From assembly GCA_037501455.1 (NCBI GenBank), contig CM074860.1:50974501-51038500 (forward strand): a stretch of 64,000 nucleotides of DNA. The letters are read 5' to 3'. The DNA is from Lantana camara (taxonomy: Eukaryota; Streptophyta; Magnoliopsida; Lamiales; Verbenaceae). Below, piece by piece: positions 34,835-45,303 of this stretch. A program made the position numbers and the translations under genes. The stretch's first letter is position 1. The number at the start of each line of letters is the position of its first letter. The notes beneath the pieces are model-generated. The model saw nothing but the letters and a program-made list of their open reading frames with translations. It searched no databases and was not told the DNA's origin.

Positions 34835-37285
34835 TATGACACCCTAGTTTTTCGGCAAGCCAGGTACGATGTCGCGAGAGAGTTTAATTCAGTAATTATG
34901 TGATTTATGTGACGTCACATGCCAATGTGTCAACGTGTAATTTTATTATGTGTGCATTAGAATTTATTAAATGTACTTGGACTCAGTTGTCCAATAATTG
35001 CTCGTTAGGAACCTAATTATAATTAGGGTGTTTTGGGGCCTTCGTGGCTACCTTGAGCTCGGGAATTCGAATTCGAATTCTAACCTTACGATTGAGTTTG
35101 TTTCGGTGATTCGGATTCAATGAATTAACCTTTTTAATTTTCTAAAGCCATTTCATACCCCTACCGTTTTAAAATCCGATCCGAGTGGACTGGATCCCTT
35201 TTGACCCGACCCATTTATCCGACCCGTTTCAGCCATTAAAGGCTGAAAATATCAGCCTTTCTCTCCCTCATTTTTATTTTCACGTTGGAAACAAGGCAAG
35301 AAAGGAGAAGAAGAAACCCTCCCCATTTGGCCCTTCAAGATTTGGCTCAAGCTTGTGAGATCCGACCAACCGATCGAAGATTCAAGGTAAGATATGTGAT
35401 CCTCTCATTTCGTGCTTTGTTTCTCCTGATTGAATCTCTTTCCTCTTACTTGCTTCCTTGTCTTGGAGAAGATGATGAATAGTGTCAAAATATAAATATT
35501 TGATCTGTTGCTCTCAAACTTGAATTAAACTCTCCAAGATTGATAGATATTGTTTCTTTGAGCTTTCTTGTTGCATAATTGTATGAATTCTTGTGGTTAG
35601 TTGTGTATTTGCATGAAACTCCATTTTTGGAGCTTGAATGTGCTTTAATGGCAACTTGTTATATACTTGATTTCATGACTTGAACTTGAGATATGTGATT
35701 AAGCAAGTATATATGAACGTATGCCTTGAATTTGAGATGATTTGGTTGAGGTTTGAGGTGGTTTTGATCATTGTTTGCTTCCTCTATGTTTAGCCCCTAT
35801 TTTGTTACGTTTTTCTTGCCCAGAACATCTACCCGGGCGGGTACTTTGTTGCCGGAGAGTTTCTGCACTCTTTCTCCCCGGTCGGGTAGATTTTGACTTG
35901 TATTTTCCGTAGTCGGGTACTCCCTCATACGACCTCCGTTTGACCTGATTTTTGAACCGTTGGAAACCTTTTGAGGTCTAGAATAACCTCCAATTGGAAT
36001 CACCTCATTATCTTTTTGGTGTCGCCACTTTCCCGACAATCTGGTTTCGCCCAACTTCGGGTCTACGCCATTTTCACCTCGTTTTGAACCACAAGTCGAG
36101 CCACATACCATTTTAAAGGCCTATGTGTCTTGTTTCAACTCCAACAAAAAAAAAAATCCATTTCAACTTCTAGAACTCAAGATATGGTCAATTCTTTACA
36201 GCCTACGTATTTCCGAAATTGCCAAACTTTGCCAAAAACAGTTTTATCACCTTCCTTTCACCTCCTCGTCCTCTTAATTGACTTACATGAATTGTTTACA
36301 TGCCTAATTGAATGATTAAATCATTTATGTGTCTAAATGACATTACTTGTGCTCATGAACACGATCACACCATTTCATGACTTATTTATGAATTAATGCA
36401 TATTGAATCATGCCATGACATGATGCACCACTTCATGAACATTGTCGTGCGTCCTACTTGGTTCCATTTTGAGTCGCGTCTCACGAGTACACCGTGTTTC
36501 CTTTCTTGTACAGTGTTCTTCTCGTTGGAGACTTTCCAGCTTCGTGGTCCTTCTCTTGGTCTTTCTTGCACGTGGAGGTGAGGGTTTTCTTTTATATTCG
36601 ACCTACAACTCTTCATGCTTTGTACATAGCCAAACAGTTTTCTATATTAAACCTTGCCATATCTTCTATATCGGCTATGTATCGGAAATGATTTATAAAC
36701 TATGTTGTGTTCACCCTGAGCCTGTTTTGCGAGATCCTGCCTGTACCCCCGGCTCTCCCAGCGCTGGACTAGCCGGAGTGGTTCGTGTTCCTGTTCCTGG
36801 GGCCCAGGGGCTTGTGTATTGAGGGAACCGGGGAGGCATCGGGCCGACGGTAAACTCTTGCACAGGTCCCATCCTGTTGGACCAACCCGGACATCTACCA
36901 GGAGGTTTGGCAGAAGATGGGATTCTGGTTTGGGGGAGTCATTAACCCGCCTTACCACTGTTACTGGATGGCTAGGGCTAGCTACCCGAACCATCACCGG
37001 AGAAGGAGGTTAAATTGTACTTGTTTTCCTGTATTGATAATTATATAATCCTGATTTCTGCCTGCCTGACTGTTTATGGTTCCTGTCATTTTAATAAGTG
37101 GAAAGTGGAGTCCAGGATGGAATAAATACCCGTTCTCTCCGGGTCCCCTAAAATGTAATTGAATAGATATCCGTGACCTCCGGTATGCTCCAGTCTGGAC
37201 GCAACAGCTGGAGCCGTGGAGGGTTAAGGTAAAACGGGCATCAACGGAGGGTGTACGGATATCGACACATGCATTGTATATCCTG
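34835..37285 (+). repeat. GypE LTR, start portion (GypA-related)
   Basis: The plus-strand start TATGACACCC looks like TGTGACACCC with one G-to-A change. It has the layout of other LTRs here: AT-rich start, palindrome cassette at 35830-35925, a GACCAACCC...CCACCGGAGAAGGAGG-like block near 36880-37010. It is cut at 37286 by the plus-strand GypB element; its end is not in the window. Frames at 35285-37305 on both strands are chance frames. Confidence 0.55.
35830..35925. repeat. Palindrome cassette of the GypE LTR (ACCCG-GG-CGGGT type)
   Basis: TACCCG-GG-CGGGTA at 35830-35843 followed by CCCCGGTCGGGTAGA and AGTCGGGTACT half units. Closest in motif to the GypA cassette. Confidence 0.65.
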
Positions 37286-39918
37286 TGTAACGCCCCGAAT
37301 TTCATTAATTACATTCTTATGTTTATTATAATTTTATAAATTATACTTTATCATAATTTCATGAAATTTCATGAATTTCTATTAAACTTAGAATTTATCT
37401 CATAGTTTGAAAATATTTATGACGTGAAATATCTACCGGGAGTGTCTTAATTACGAACTTGTCCCTATATGTTCATTCTTTAAAATTTAGGGACCAAATT
37501 GCATAACATTTCAAAGGACTTAAGTGATCATATTTCAAAACCAAACATACTTGATTGCATGACTTGGAAACTTGGAGGATTGAATTGCAAATTGACATAT
37601 TTCACACAAATCAAAATGGTGAATCACGTAAATGCATCTCCAAGCTTCCTTGATCCATTTTATCCATTTTCCCAACATATTGCTTCTCTTGCTCTCGGTT
37701 TCTTCAAGAAGAAAAGGAAAGAATAGATTTTCATCTTTTCATCAAGAATTTCAAGAAATATTTGAAGCTTAATCATCATCATCATCTTCCTTCTCCATTT
37801 CTTGTTCTTCCAAGGTGGGTGTGTGGTTTGTTACGTGATTCTTGATCAAATATGAAATAGCTGGGGTTAGGAATCTTTTGAGTATATGGATTAATTGTTG
37901 TTTGCTATTTGAATATATGTTTTTTCATGGATTTATACATGAATTCTTGAAGAATTGGAGATAATATATTGAATTCATACATGAGCTTGAAAGTGGAAAA
38001 CCTTGATGATCAAGCATGGTTTGATGTGTTCTTGTGTGTTTTATGATACTATGAACATATATGTATTTTGTTTCCCGGAAAACTTGCATGTTGGTGATCA
38101 AAGCTTGAGTTTGTAATTACTTTGTTGTTATGCTGTGAGCTTCCCCTTCTTCTGCTCTGTTTTTCAAGTTGCAGAAGCTGGGAACGGCCCTTCCCGCTTC
38201 AATGTGTCATGGGAACAGTCGTTCCCACGCTTCTGATTTAAAATAGGAGGCCGAACCTGGGAACGGCCGTTTCCATTTTGGCCTGAGTGCCAGAAGGGCC
38301 GTTCCCAGAAGAGACGCGTTTAATGGTAAAAAGTTGTTGGCACGCTTTAAAGGGGCACGGGAACGGCCCTTCCCATTTTCTACGGGGAGCTGGAACGGCC
38401 GTTCCTAGGCCTGCGGCAGAGGAAAAGCTACTGCATAAAATTGGATTTTTGGGATTTTAACCCAAACATTTATTTGATCCCAAATTGCTATTATATGATT
38501 GAATACATGTCAAAACATGATATTTTCATGCCACATTATATGTTGCACGTCATCTCGTTGTATTTTTGCCGTTCGTCACATTTGGTCCATTTAGAGTCAT
38601 GTCTCACGTGTACACGTCTATCTTGCACAGACCAGCTTCACGGGGATGAGGAGCAAGCTTTGTAGGCCGCGCCCTACTTGTCTTTTCTCGGTAAAGGTGA
38701 GGTTTAATTGCTAGTTACATAGAACCCGTATAACCATTATGTGAAACATCATGCCAAAAGGTATACTTATTTATTTATAGTGATTTCTAAACTCGTAAAC
38801 AATTACAAGCAAGCCATGTTCAGGAAAAGCAAGTCAAGTATCGTGATTGATCGTGTTTGGCGAGTAAATCATGTCACGTTGGGCCTGAGGATAGTGGTTT
38901 GAGCCAACCGGGAAAGCACGGGCTGACGGGTAACTCGAACGCTATCCTCACCACATTGGGATGACCCCTGAAGCCTCTAGGAGATTAGTGGAGGAAGGAG
39001 TTCCGGGCTTAGGGATTCATGTACCCTCTGCTCAATGAGATTGGATGGTGGGGCCTTGCAATCCCACCATCACCCGGAGGAAGAAGGAGATTGGGGACGG
39101 GTCCGGCACCGCGGATTGTCCTCGGGTTATTGTCATGATTGCACTTATTGATTTTCTTGCTTGAATACAATACGCACGATTGCACGATAACTGAATTGCA
39201 TGATCACCTATTGATTAATAAAGCCAGCATATATTGTACACAGTTGGAGTAAGGTTGGAGTTTGCCCTCACTCGCCAGGCCACGTATTGCATGTAATGAA
39301 TGCATGAAATTGATCAAAGTATTTAATATTGGTAGTTGTAATCACAGGCGAGTTCTATGTTATTTTGAACTTATATTACATTTAATTATAAAACCTTACC
39401 CGAGGTTATAACTTGCATGTTAATTACGCTAATATATATTTATGCCCCTCACTTAGTCTTCCATGGACTGACTCCCCACCTTTCAGGTTGTCACGGTTGT
39501 GTGCTAGGCGGGAGTCAGAGTCGTGTCTTGTCGCCCAGCTGAGTCTAGCACTTCATACACTTTCATGTTATTGTTATGGATATTTCGGAGTTAGTATGTT
39601 ATGGTTATTGTCAACATTTGGAGACTTTTGCATGTATAATATAGGAGATGACAATGTATTGATACATGTTGGTACCTATTAGTCTTTATAATCTTGATGT
39701 GAATATGGTACCTATAAATAATGATGATATTATGCTTCCTCTTTTAAATTTTATGTCTTGGTTTTGTATTACTTTGGGGTATAGTCCCGCCTAGCTAGCC
39801 TGTTTCTTTTACTTGTCACCCGTTCGCTATAGGTTAGTTCATGCATGGATGATCCATTTCGTATCTGGATCGGCCTATAGTGCGGGGGTGTGGCATCTCT
39901 ACGTATAGGGGTGCTACA
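37286..39918 (+). repeat. GypB 5' LTR, complete
   Basis: 2633 bp, TGTAACGCCCCG...GGGGTGCTACA. The opposite-strand copies at 8364-10906, 26325-29016 and 32723-34834 align with it, for example in the block around GCTATTATATGATTG. It contains the palindrome cassette at 38180-38407. Confidence 0.9.
38180..38407. repeat. Palindrome cassette of the GypB 5' LTR (GGAACGGCCGTTCC type)
   Basis: At least six units of the form GGGAACGGCC(G/C)TTCCC with variants, separated by unrelated spacers. The last is TGGAACGGCCGTTCCT ending at 38407. Same motif as the solo LTR at 8364, opposite orientation. Confidence 0.87.
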
Positions 39919-39925
39919 TCTTAAG

Positions 39926-39937
39926 TGGTATCAAAGC
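39926..39937 (+). other. GypB primer-binding site (tRNA-iMet, one mismatch)
   Basis: TGGTATCAAAGC, 7 bp after the LTR end. It differs from the usual TGGTATCAGAGC by one G-to-A change. Confidence 0.85.
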
Positions 39938-41757
39938 TCGGTTGCAAAACCGAGGTTCTAGTGTCGTGTCGTGTCATGTCTAGGTCGAACGGCATAGGAA
40001 TTGATTGTTAATTTGAGAATCTTGCATATTATTTGAATCTATTTGAATTCCTTGAATTAGTTAAATTACTTGATAACCTGTGTCTTGCATCAATGTCTGC
40101 TATTAATTGTTAATTAATTGATCTTGAATTGTTTCAAATTATGTGATCAACGTGTTTTATTTTAAACATTGAAAGATTACATGTTGCATTTTATATTAAA
40201 TTTTCGTTGTACGTATCAATTATGTGACATGAGCACGCCTCACCCACATGCATTTATTTTCAAAGTAAGTTGTGAGTTACAGGTTATGGAAATGATATCA
40301 ACCCACGCCAACTTGCACGACGATCTCAGCATATTACAAGTACTACTTCTTTGGCTTGGAAGGGTTAGGAAATGAGCCGGGGAAATTTATATGCGGATCT
40401 GAGCGTTATCAAATTCTTCTATCAAGTTATGATTCCAAAGAATGAAATCCGGAATGAAACAATCAAGTGTGGAAATTTATATTTCATTCAAGAGCTAGAT
40501 GAAGGAAGAATTGAGGGAACTAATTATCCAAGATTCGGAAGTGTGACCAAGTAGGAAACTCAGTTATTGGGAAGCTAAATTCAAGTAAGTGAAGAAAAAT
40601 CATTCCGATAATTCAAATCGAAGTGCGAAGTGCGAAGTGTGGAGCTATTGCAACAAATAAAAACGTTAAAGGATGATAAAGAATTTTGGAGGAAATTATA
40701 TACTCAAAGGTAGGCAACTGACGAGATAAGTCCTATGCCCAATTAAATTCGTCAAGAGTAGATTTAAAGGATTGCAATCACGGTAGCAACTTGATGAATC
40801 GGGACAACAGTTGGACGTTGATTTCGAGGGAAGCTAGGAAATTAATTCCATAAGTGGAGCAGAAATTGAATTCAAGAGTTCTTGTTTGGGGATCATACAA
40901 TTACACGAGTTAACGCAAGAAATTTTGATCAATGAGGTAAGTATGGAAAAGGCAACAAAGCTTAACTTTCGTGGAAATAAAGCAATGGAAGATATGGAAA
41001 ATAGTATGGCTTATGATTTCGAGTAAGGAAGAAATAAAGGAAGTTAAGCATCGCGGCAGATATAATTTGTGAAAGACAATCATGCTAAAGGTTTTACCCA
41101 ATTGGGACATTTTCTAGATCCAAGATGAATTGTCGTGTTGTGGGATTACCTTAAAGGACATGAAGTAACAAATGAGAACGATAAAGAAAGGCAAGGAATT
41201 TCTAGGTGGATGTCGGGCGATCAAGTATAAACTAAGGGAAAGGGAGTTCATTTAAATATTCGAACTCCTAAAGAGTCAATCAAGAAAGTTGTGGTCAAAG
41301 TGACGACCATGAAGAAGACTCAGGCAACAATTTGGAAGTGATTATTAAAGAACAGGCAAGATACTAATTCCGTGAGTGTAGCGGACTTCGGGTTCAAGCA
41401 ATTGTAATCTCAAGCCGTGGGAATGTCCAAGTTGATATTAGACAATTCGGAAGATTAGAAGACTGTGGGAAAAATAAGAAATGATCAACGGTTCAAGACA
41501 AGTTTATAATTTAACGAATAAGGAGTTACGTGCCGAGACAGATCTTTCCATTACTACGGTGACAGATTCAATGCATCCATAAGCACGTGCACCATACGCT
41601 ACTTTAAATTTATAATTTTTTTTTTAAATATCTGTATTTATGTGTGTTTTTCCGATTGAGCTTAATTGTTCCAATATGTTGATTTTATTATTTCCAAGTG
41701 TGTTACTTGCATTGGCATATTAATTCGAACATGCATATCCAGTGTCTTGATTACAGG
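39938..41757 (+). other. GypB untranslated leader
   Basis: 1.8 kb between the primer site and gag with no recognisable coding sequence. Purine-rich, with frequent GAATTC/GGAAATT words. Short frames (40169-40375, 40372-40554) match no family I know. Confidence 0.6.
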
Positions 41758-44435
41758 ATGTCTCAAGTTCGTCCTCATCGTGAATGAGTGCCTAAGGTTT
41801 CCCCGAAATTACCCCCTCCGGTTCAACCTCAAGAGTTTTTCGATTCCCTAGTTTGTTTGGTCTATCAGAAGATAAAAGAGTATGTTTCATCAGTGTCATT
41901 AGCTTCATCACCACAGCCGGGCCAAATTTCAATAGCGTTTAGGGAAATTCAAAACCAACCACCCTCGAGATCCTTTGAAGGAAATAAGGTTTCCACCGAG
42001 TCAAAACTTAAGAAAATTAAACCAGTTTCCCCAGAAGAACCACAAAGAATCCAGTTTGCAGTTTTTATGTTAGAAGGAGCAGCGTTAAGTTGGTGGAATT
42101 ATATCAAGCGTGTTTGGGCAGAAGATCAAGTTAATTATAGGTGGGTAGACTTTGTTAGAGTGTTTCAAAACTAATACATCCCTCAGATAGTTAGGGATTC
42201 TCAAGAGGCAGAATTCATGGAATTAGTACAAGGTAACATGTCGGTAGCTGAGTACGAAGCTAAGTTTATCAGGTTGATTCAATATGCCCCACATATCCTC
42301 CATGATGAACGTCGGAAAACCCAGCGATTCATTAAAGGACTCAAGTCGGATCTTAGGTGGGCTTTGGCTCCATTCGAGTTGGAAATCTATACTAAGGTTG
42401 TGGAAACGGCTATGAAAACAGAGGCTACACACAAAGAGGTTCGCATAGCTAATAGCCGTCCTGGATCCTTCTACAAGCCGACTCAAGGATCCAAATGACC
42501 TGCTGGACCAGCAAAGCCAAATCCAGGAAAGAAAATGATCCAATCATGGTCCCGACCTCAACAGATATTCCCAAAACCTCAAGAAGAGATTGTCTGTGAA
42601 TATTGTCAGAAGCGTGGACATACTGAGAAGGATTGTCGTACGAAAGCTGGAGTCTGTACATGGTGTGGAAGCCCTGACCACCAGTATCCAGAATGGCCAA
42701 AGGGACCAAAACAGTGGAGTAAAGGAGAGGTTCCAACTAAGACTCCTGGAAGACCAGTGGTTAAGGGACGTGTTTATGCTATAGAGGGCAGTGAGGATCC
42801 CGATCCCACCAAGGTTGTTGATGGTACGATACACATTCTAAACACGCCAGTTATTGCTTTATATGACCCTGGCGCTACGCATTCATTTATTGCATCTCAA
42901 TTATGTGCACATTTCAATTTTCCACTTGAATCGTGACCTTATATACTCGAAATAAGTTCACCTTTGGGAGCTTGTTTTACTACGGATAGAGGATATAAAC
43001 GCTGTCCTATAAGGATTGGTACCCAATACTACCCGATAGATCTTATAGAATTACCGATGTCAAGATATGGAATTATTCTGGGAATGGATTGGCTTAGTAA
43101 GTACCATGCTAAGTTGGATTGTTTTAAGAAAGAGGTCACCTTAGGGAAAGATGATAGCTCTGGGTCGAAAGGAAAATATGAGTCGATGCCATTGGTTACA
43201 GCTGCCGAAGCTAAGAAGTTAGTGAGCAATGGAGCTACTGGATTCATTGCCTATCTGTTAAATAGGCCTAAAGATCAGCTAAAAATTGAGGAAGTAGAGG
43301 TGGTCAAAGAATTCACTGATGTCTTTCCTGAGCATCTGAATTCATTACCTCCTGACAGGGAATTAGAATTTGTAATTGACTTAGTCCCTGGAGCTGAGCC
43401 ATTCTCTAAAACACCTTATCGAATGGCTCCAGCCGAGCTCGAAGAGTTGAGAAAACAACTTGATGAGTTGTTAGCTTCAGGATACATCCATCCTAGCACG
43501 TCTCCATGGGGAGCACCTGTGCTATTTGTCAAAAAGAAAGACGGACCATTGGGATTGTGTATCGATTATCGAGAACTCAATCGTATGACTATCAAGAACA
43601 AATACCCTCTTTCCCATATTGAAGAACTGTTTGATATTCTTCAAGGATCACGAGTGTATTCCAAATCAGATTTAAGGCCAGGGTATTATCAGCTAAGGAT
43701 TAAAAAGGAGGATATTCCAAAGACTGCCTGAACACCTTCGTAAAGTGTTAAGAGCTTTAAAGGATCATAAGTTATGCGCGAAGTTCAGCAAGTGTGAATT
43801 TTGGTTTGAAAGAGTGTCCTTTCTTGGACATATAATATCCGGTTCTGGAATAGAAGTAGACCCTTCAAAGGTTGAAACTGTAATGAGTTGGCAGGCACCA
43901 AAGAACCCATCAAAAGTGAGAAGTTTTCTAGGACTTGTCGGATATTACAGGAGGTTTGTAAAAGATTTCTCCAAGGTAGCAGCGCCTCTTACTCAGTTAA
44001 CCAAGAAACAGGGAAAATTTGAATGGACAAAAAAGTGTGAATGGAGTTTTCAAGAATTGAAGCAAAGATTAACGTCTGCCCCAGTATTAGCCTTGCCCGA
44101 AGGAAAAGAAGGTTATGTAGTTTATACGGATGCATCCAAAGAAGGATTAGGGTGTGTCCTAATGCAAAATGGTAAAGTTATAGCCTATGCCTCAAGGAAA
44201 CTTAAACCTTATGAAGAGTATTACCCCACACATGATTTAGAATTAGCTGCGATTGTATTCGCTTTAGCTAAATGGAGGCATTATCTGTATGGGGTAACTT
44301 TTGAAGTCTTTACTGATCATAAAAGTTTGAGATATTTATTCACTCAAAAGGAGTTGAATATGAGGCAGAGAAGATGGATGGAATTTCTGGAAGACTACGA
44401 CTGTAAAATACAGTATCATCCAGGAAAAGCCAACG
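41758..44435 (+). pseudogene. GypB gag-pol, degenerate
   Basis: Gag begins at ATG 41758, with a stop after eight codons (41785-41787). Capsid-like gag lies at about 42050-42450 (LEGAALSWWNYIKRVW, EFMELVQGNMSVAEYE), with a TAA at 42172-42174. Zinc knuckles at about 42595-42700 (CEYCQKRGHTEKDC, then CTWCGSPDHQYPEWP, whose last Cys is missing). The protease site is ALYDPGATHSFIA with DPG at 42865-42873. The RT N-terminus is at ~43330-43728. At ~43728 the frame jumps from IPKTA to [10 protein letters not shown], losing roughly 60 residues, including the YxDD segment, compared with GypA. The RT thumb, RNase H ([31 protein letters not shown]) and YHPGKANV follow, ending at the 44435 breakpoint. At least four stops plus the deletion make it inactive. 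Confidence 0.88.
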
Positions 44436-45187
44436 TAATTGTAGGAATTTTCGAAACACTTTTACCTATTCAATATTGGGCTCGATAGAATCCTTGAAAA
44501 ATTTTATGAATTTTGGTATGATTTCCAAACCCTAATTCTTAACGTAGCTTCCGTAGAAATCAAAACCGGCCGAAAAACCTTCATTTTGCCCTAAATTAGA
44601 AATTTCCGAATTTCAACGATTTTCCTATGCAATATTATAATCATTACGATCCTTGCATTATTTTATGAATTTGAGGATCTTTTCCAAACTCTAGTTCAAA
44701 CCCTAACTCGATTTATAAAATTTTCTTTATTTTTCCCAGAGTACTATTTCCACCGTAAAAACTAATTTTCAAACCGCCGAGTATTTGGTATACAATATTA
44801 CAGTCAAAATGATCCTTGAATAATTTTAAGAATCATGGACATTTTCTCAGAAATAAATTCACATTCTTGCTTAGTTTATGAATTTTATTGTATTTTTCAA
44901 AATTCCAGAACGACTATTACTTTAAATATAGACGTTCAACCGTTAAGTATTTATGACCATTAGAAAGCCCTTTCGATTCTCTTTTTTTTGCAATTTCTCT
45001 CATTTCAAACTAAACCCGAGACATTCTTCTACGAATTTATTATCATTTTCATCCTATTTTAGAATTATTTTTATTTTGTCATGTTTACTAAATAAATTAA
45101 TTATATCTTAAACATACACATAAGTATACAACTAAACCCCCTTAATAAATGAACCTAGCTTACTCACACCATGATTCATCTAATTAA
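44436..45187 (+). repeat. GypD LTR fragment, same orientation as the GypD solo LTR
   Basis: Matches 45991-46740 closely for ~750 bp, i.e. GypD LTR positions ~323-1075, with its first ~320 bp missing. Its left edge is fused to GypB RNase H coding sequence with no LTR end, which marks a deletion or illegitimate recombination breakpoint. Confidence 0.8.
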
Positions 45188-45283
45188 GTCTGTAATAGTG
45201 ATTGACCACAATTTAAGCAGTAAAGACACGAGAATACTTGTGAGATCCTACGAACAATAAACACCAGATTTTCGCAACCTGGA
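45188..45283 (-). other. Remnant interior of a minus-strand GypD element
   Basis: About 95 bp between the GypD fragment and the primer site. No coding signal. It ends in GCAACCTGGAGCTCT text analogous to the GypA leader next to its primer site. Confidence 0.55.
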
Positions 45284-45295
45284 GCTCTGATACCA
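45284..45295 (-). other. GypD primer-binding site (tRNA-iMet)
   Basis: The minus strand reads TGGTATCAGAGC, 8 bp from the GypD LTR end at 45304, showing that this LTR is the 5' LTR of a minus-strand element. Confidence 0.85.
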
Positions 45296-45303
45296 TTTTA
45301 AGT

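Larger units (their letters stand above)
37286..44435 (+). mobile_element. GypB element, 5' LTR plus decayed interior, 3' end lost
   Basis: Plus-strand Ty3/gypsy element: LTR 37286-39918, primer site 39926-39937, leader to ~41757, gag-pol to 44435, where a GypD LTR fragment replaces the rest. No 3' LTR or integrase remains. This copy shows that the GypB solo LTRs in the window come from a gag-pol-bearing gypsy family whose RT is of the same type as GypA. It inserted in GypE (left flank tcctg, 37281-37285). Confidence 0.87.
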
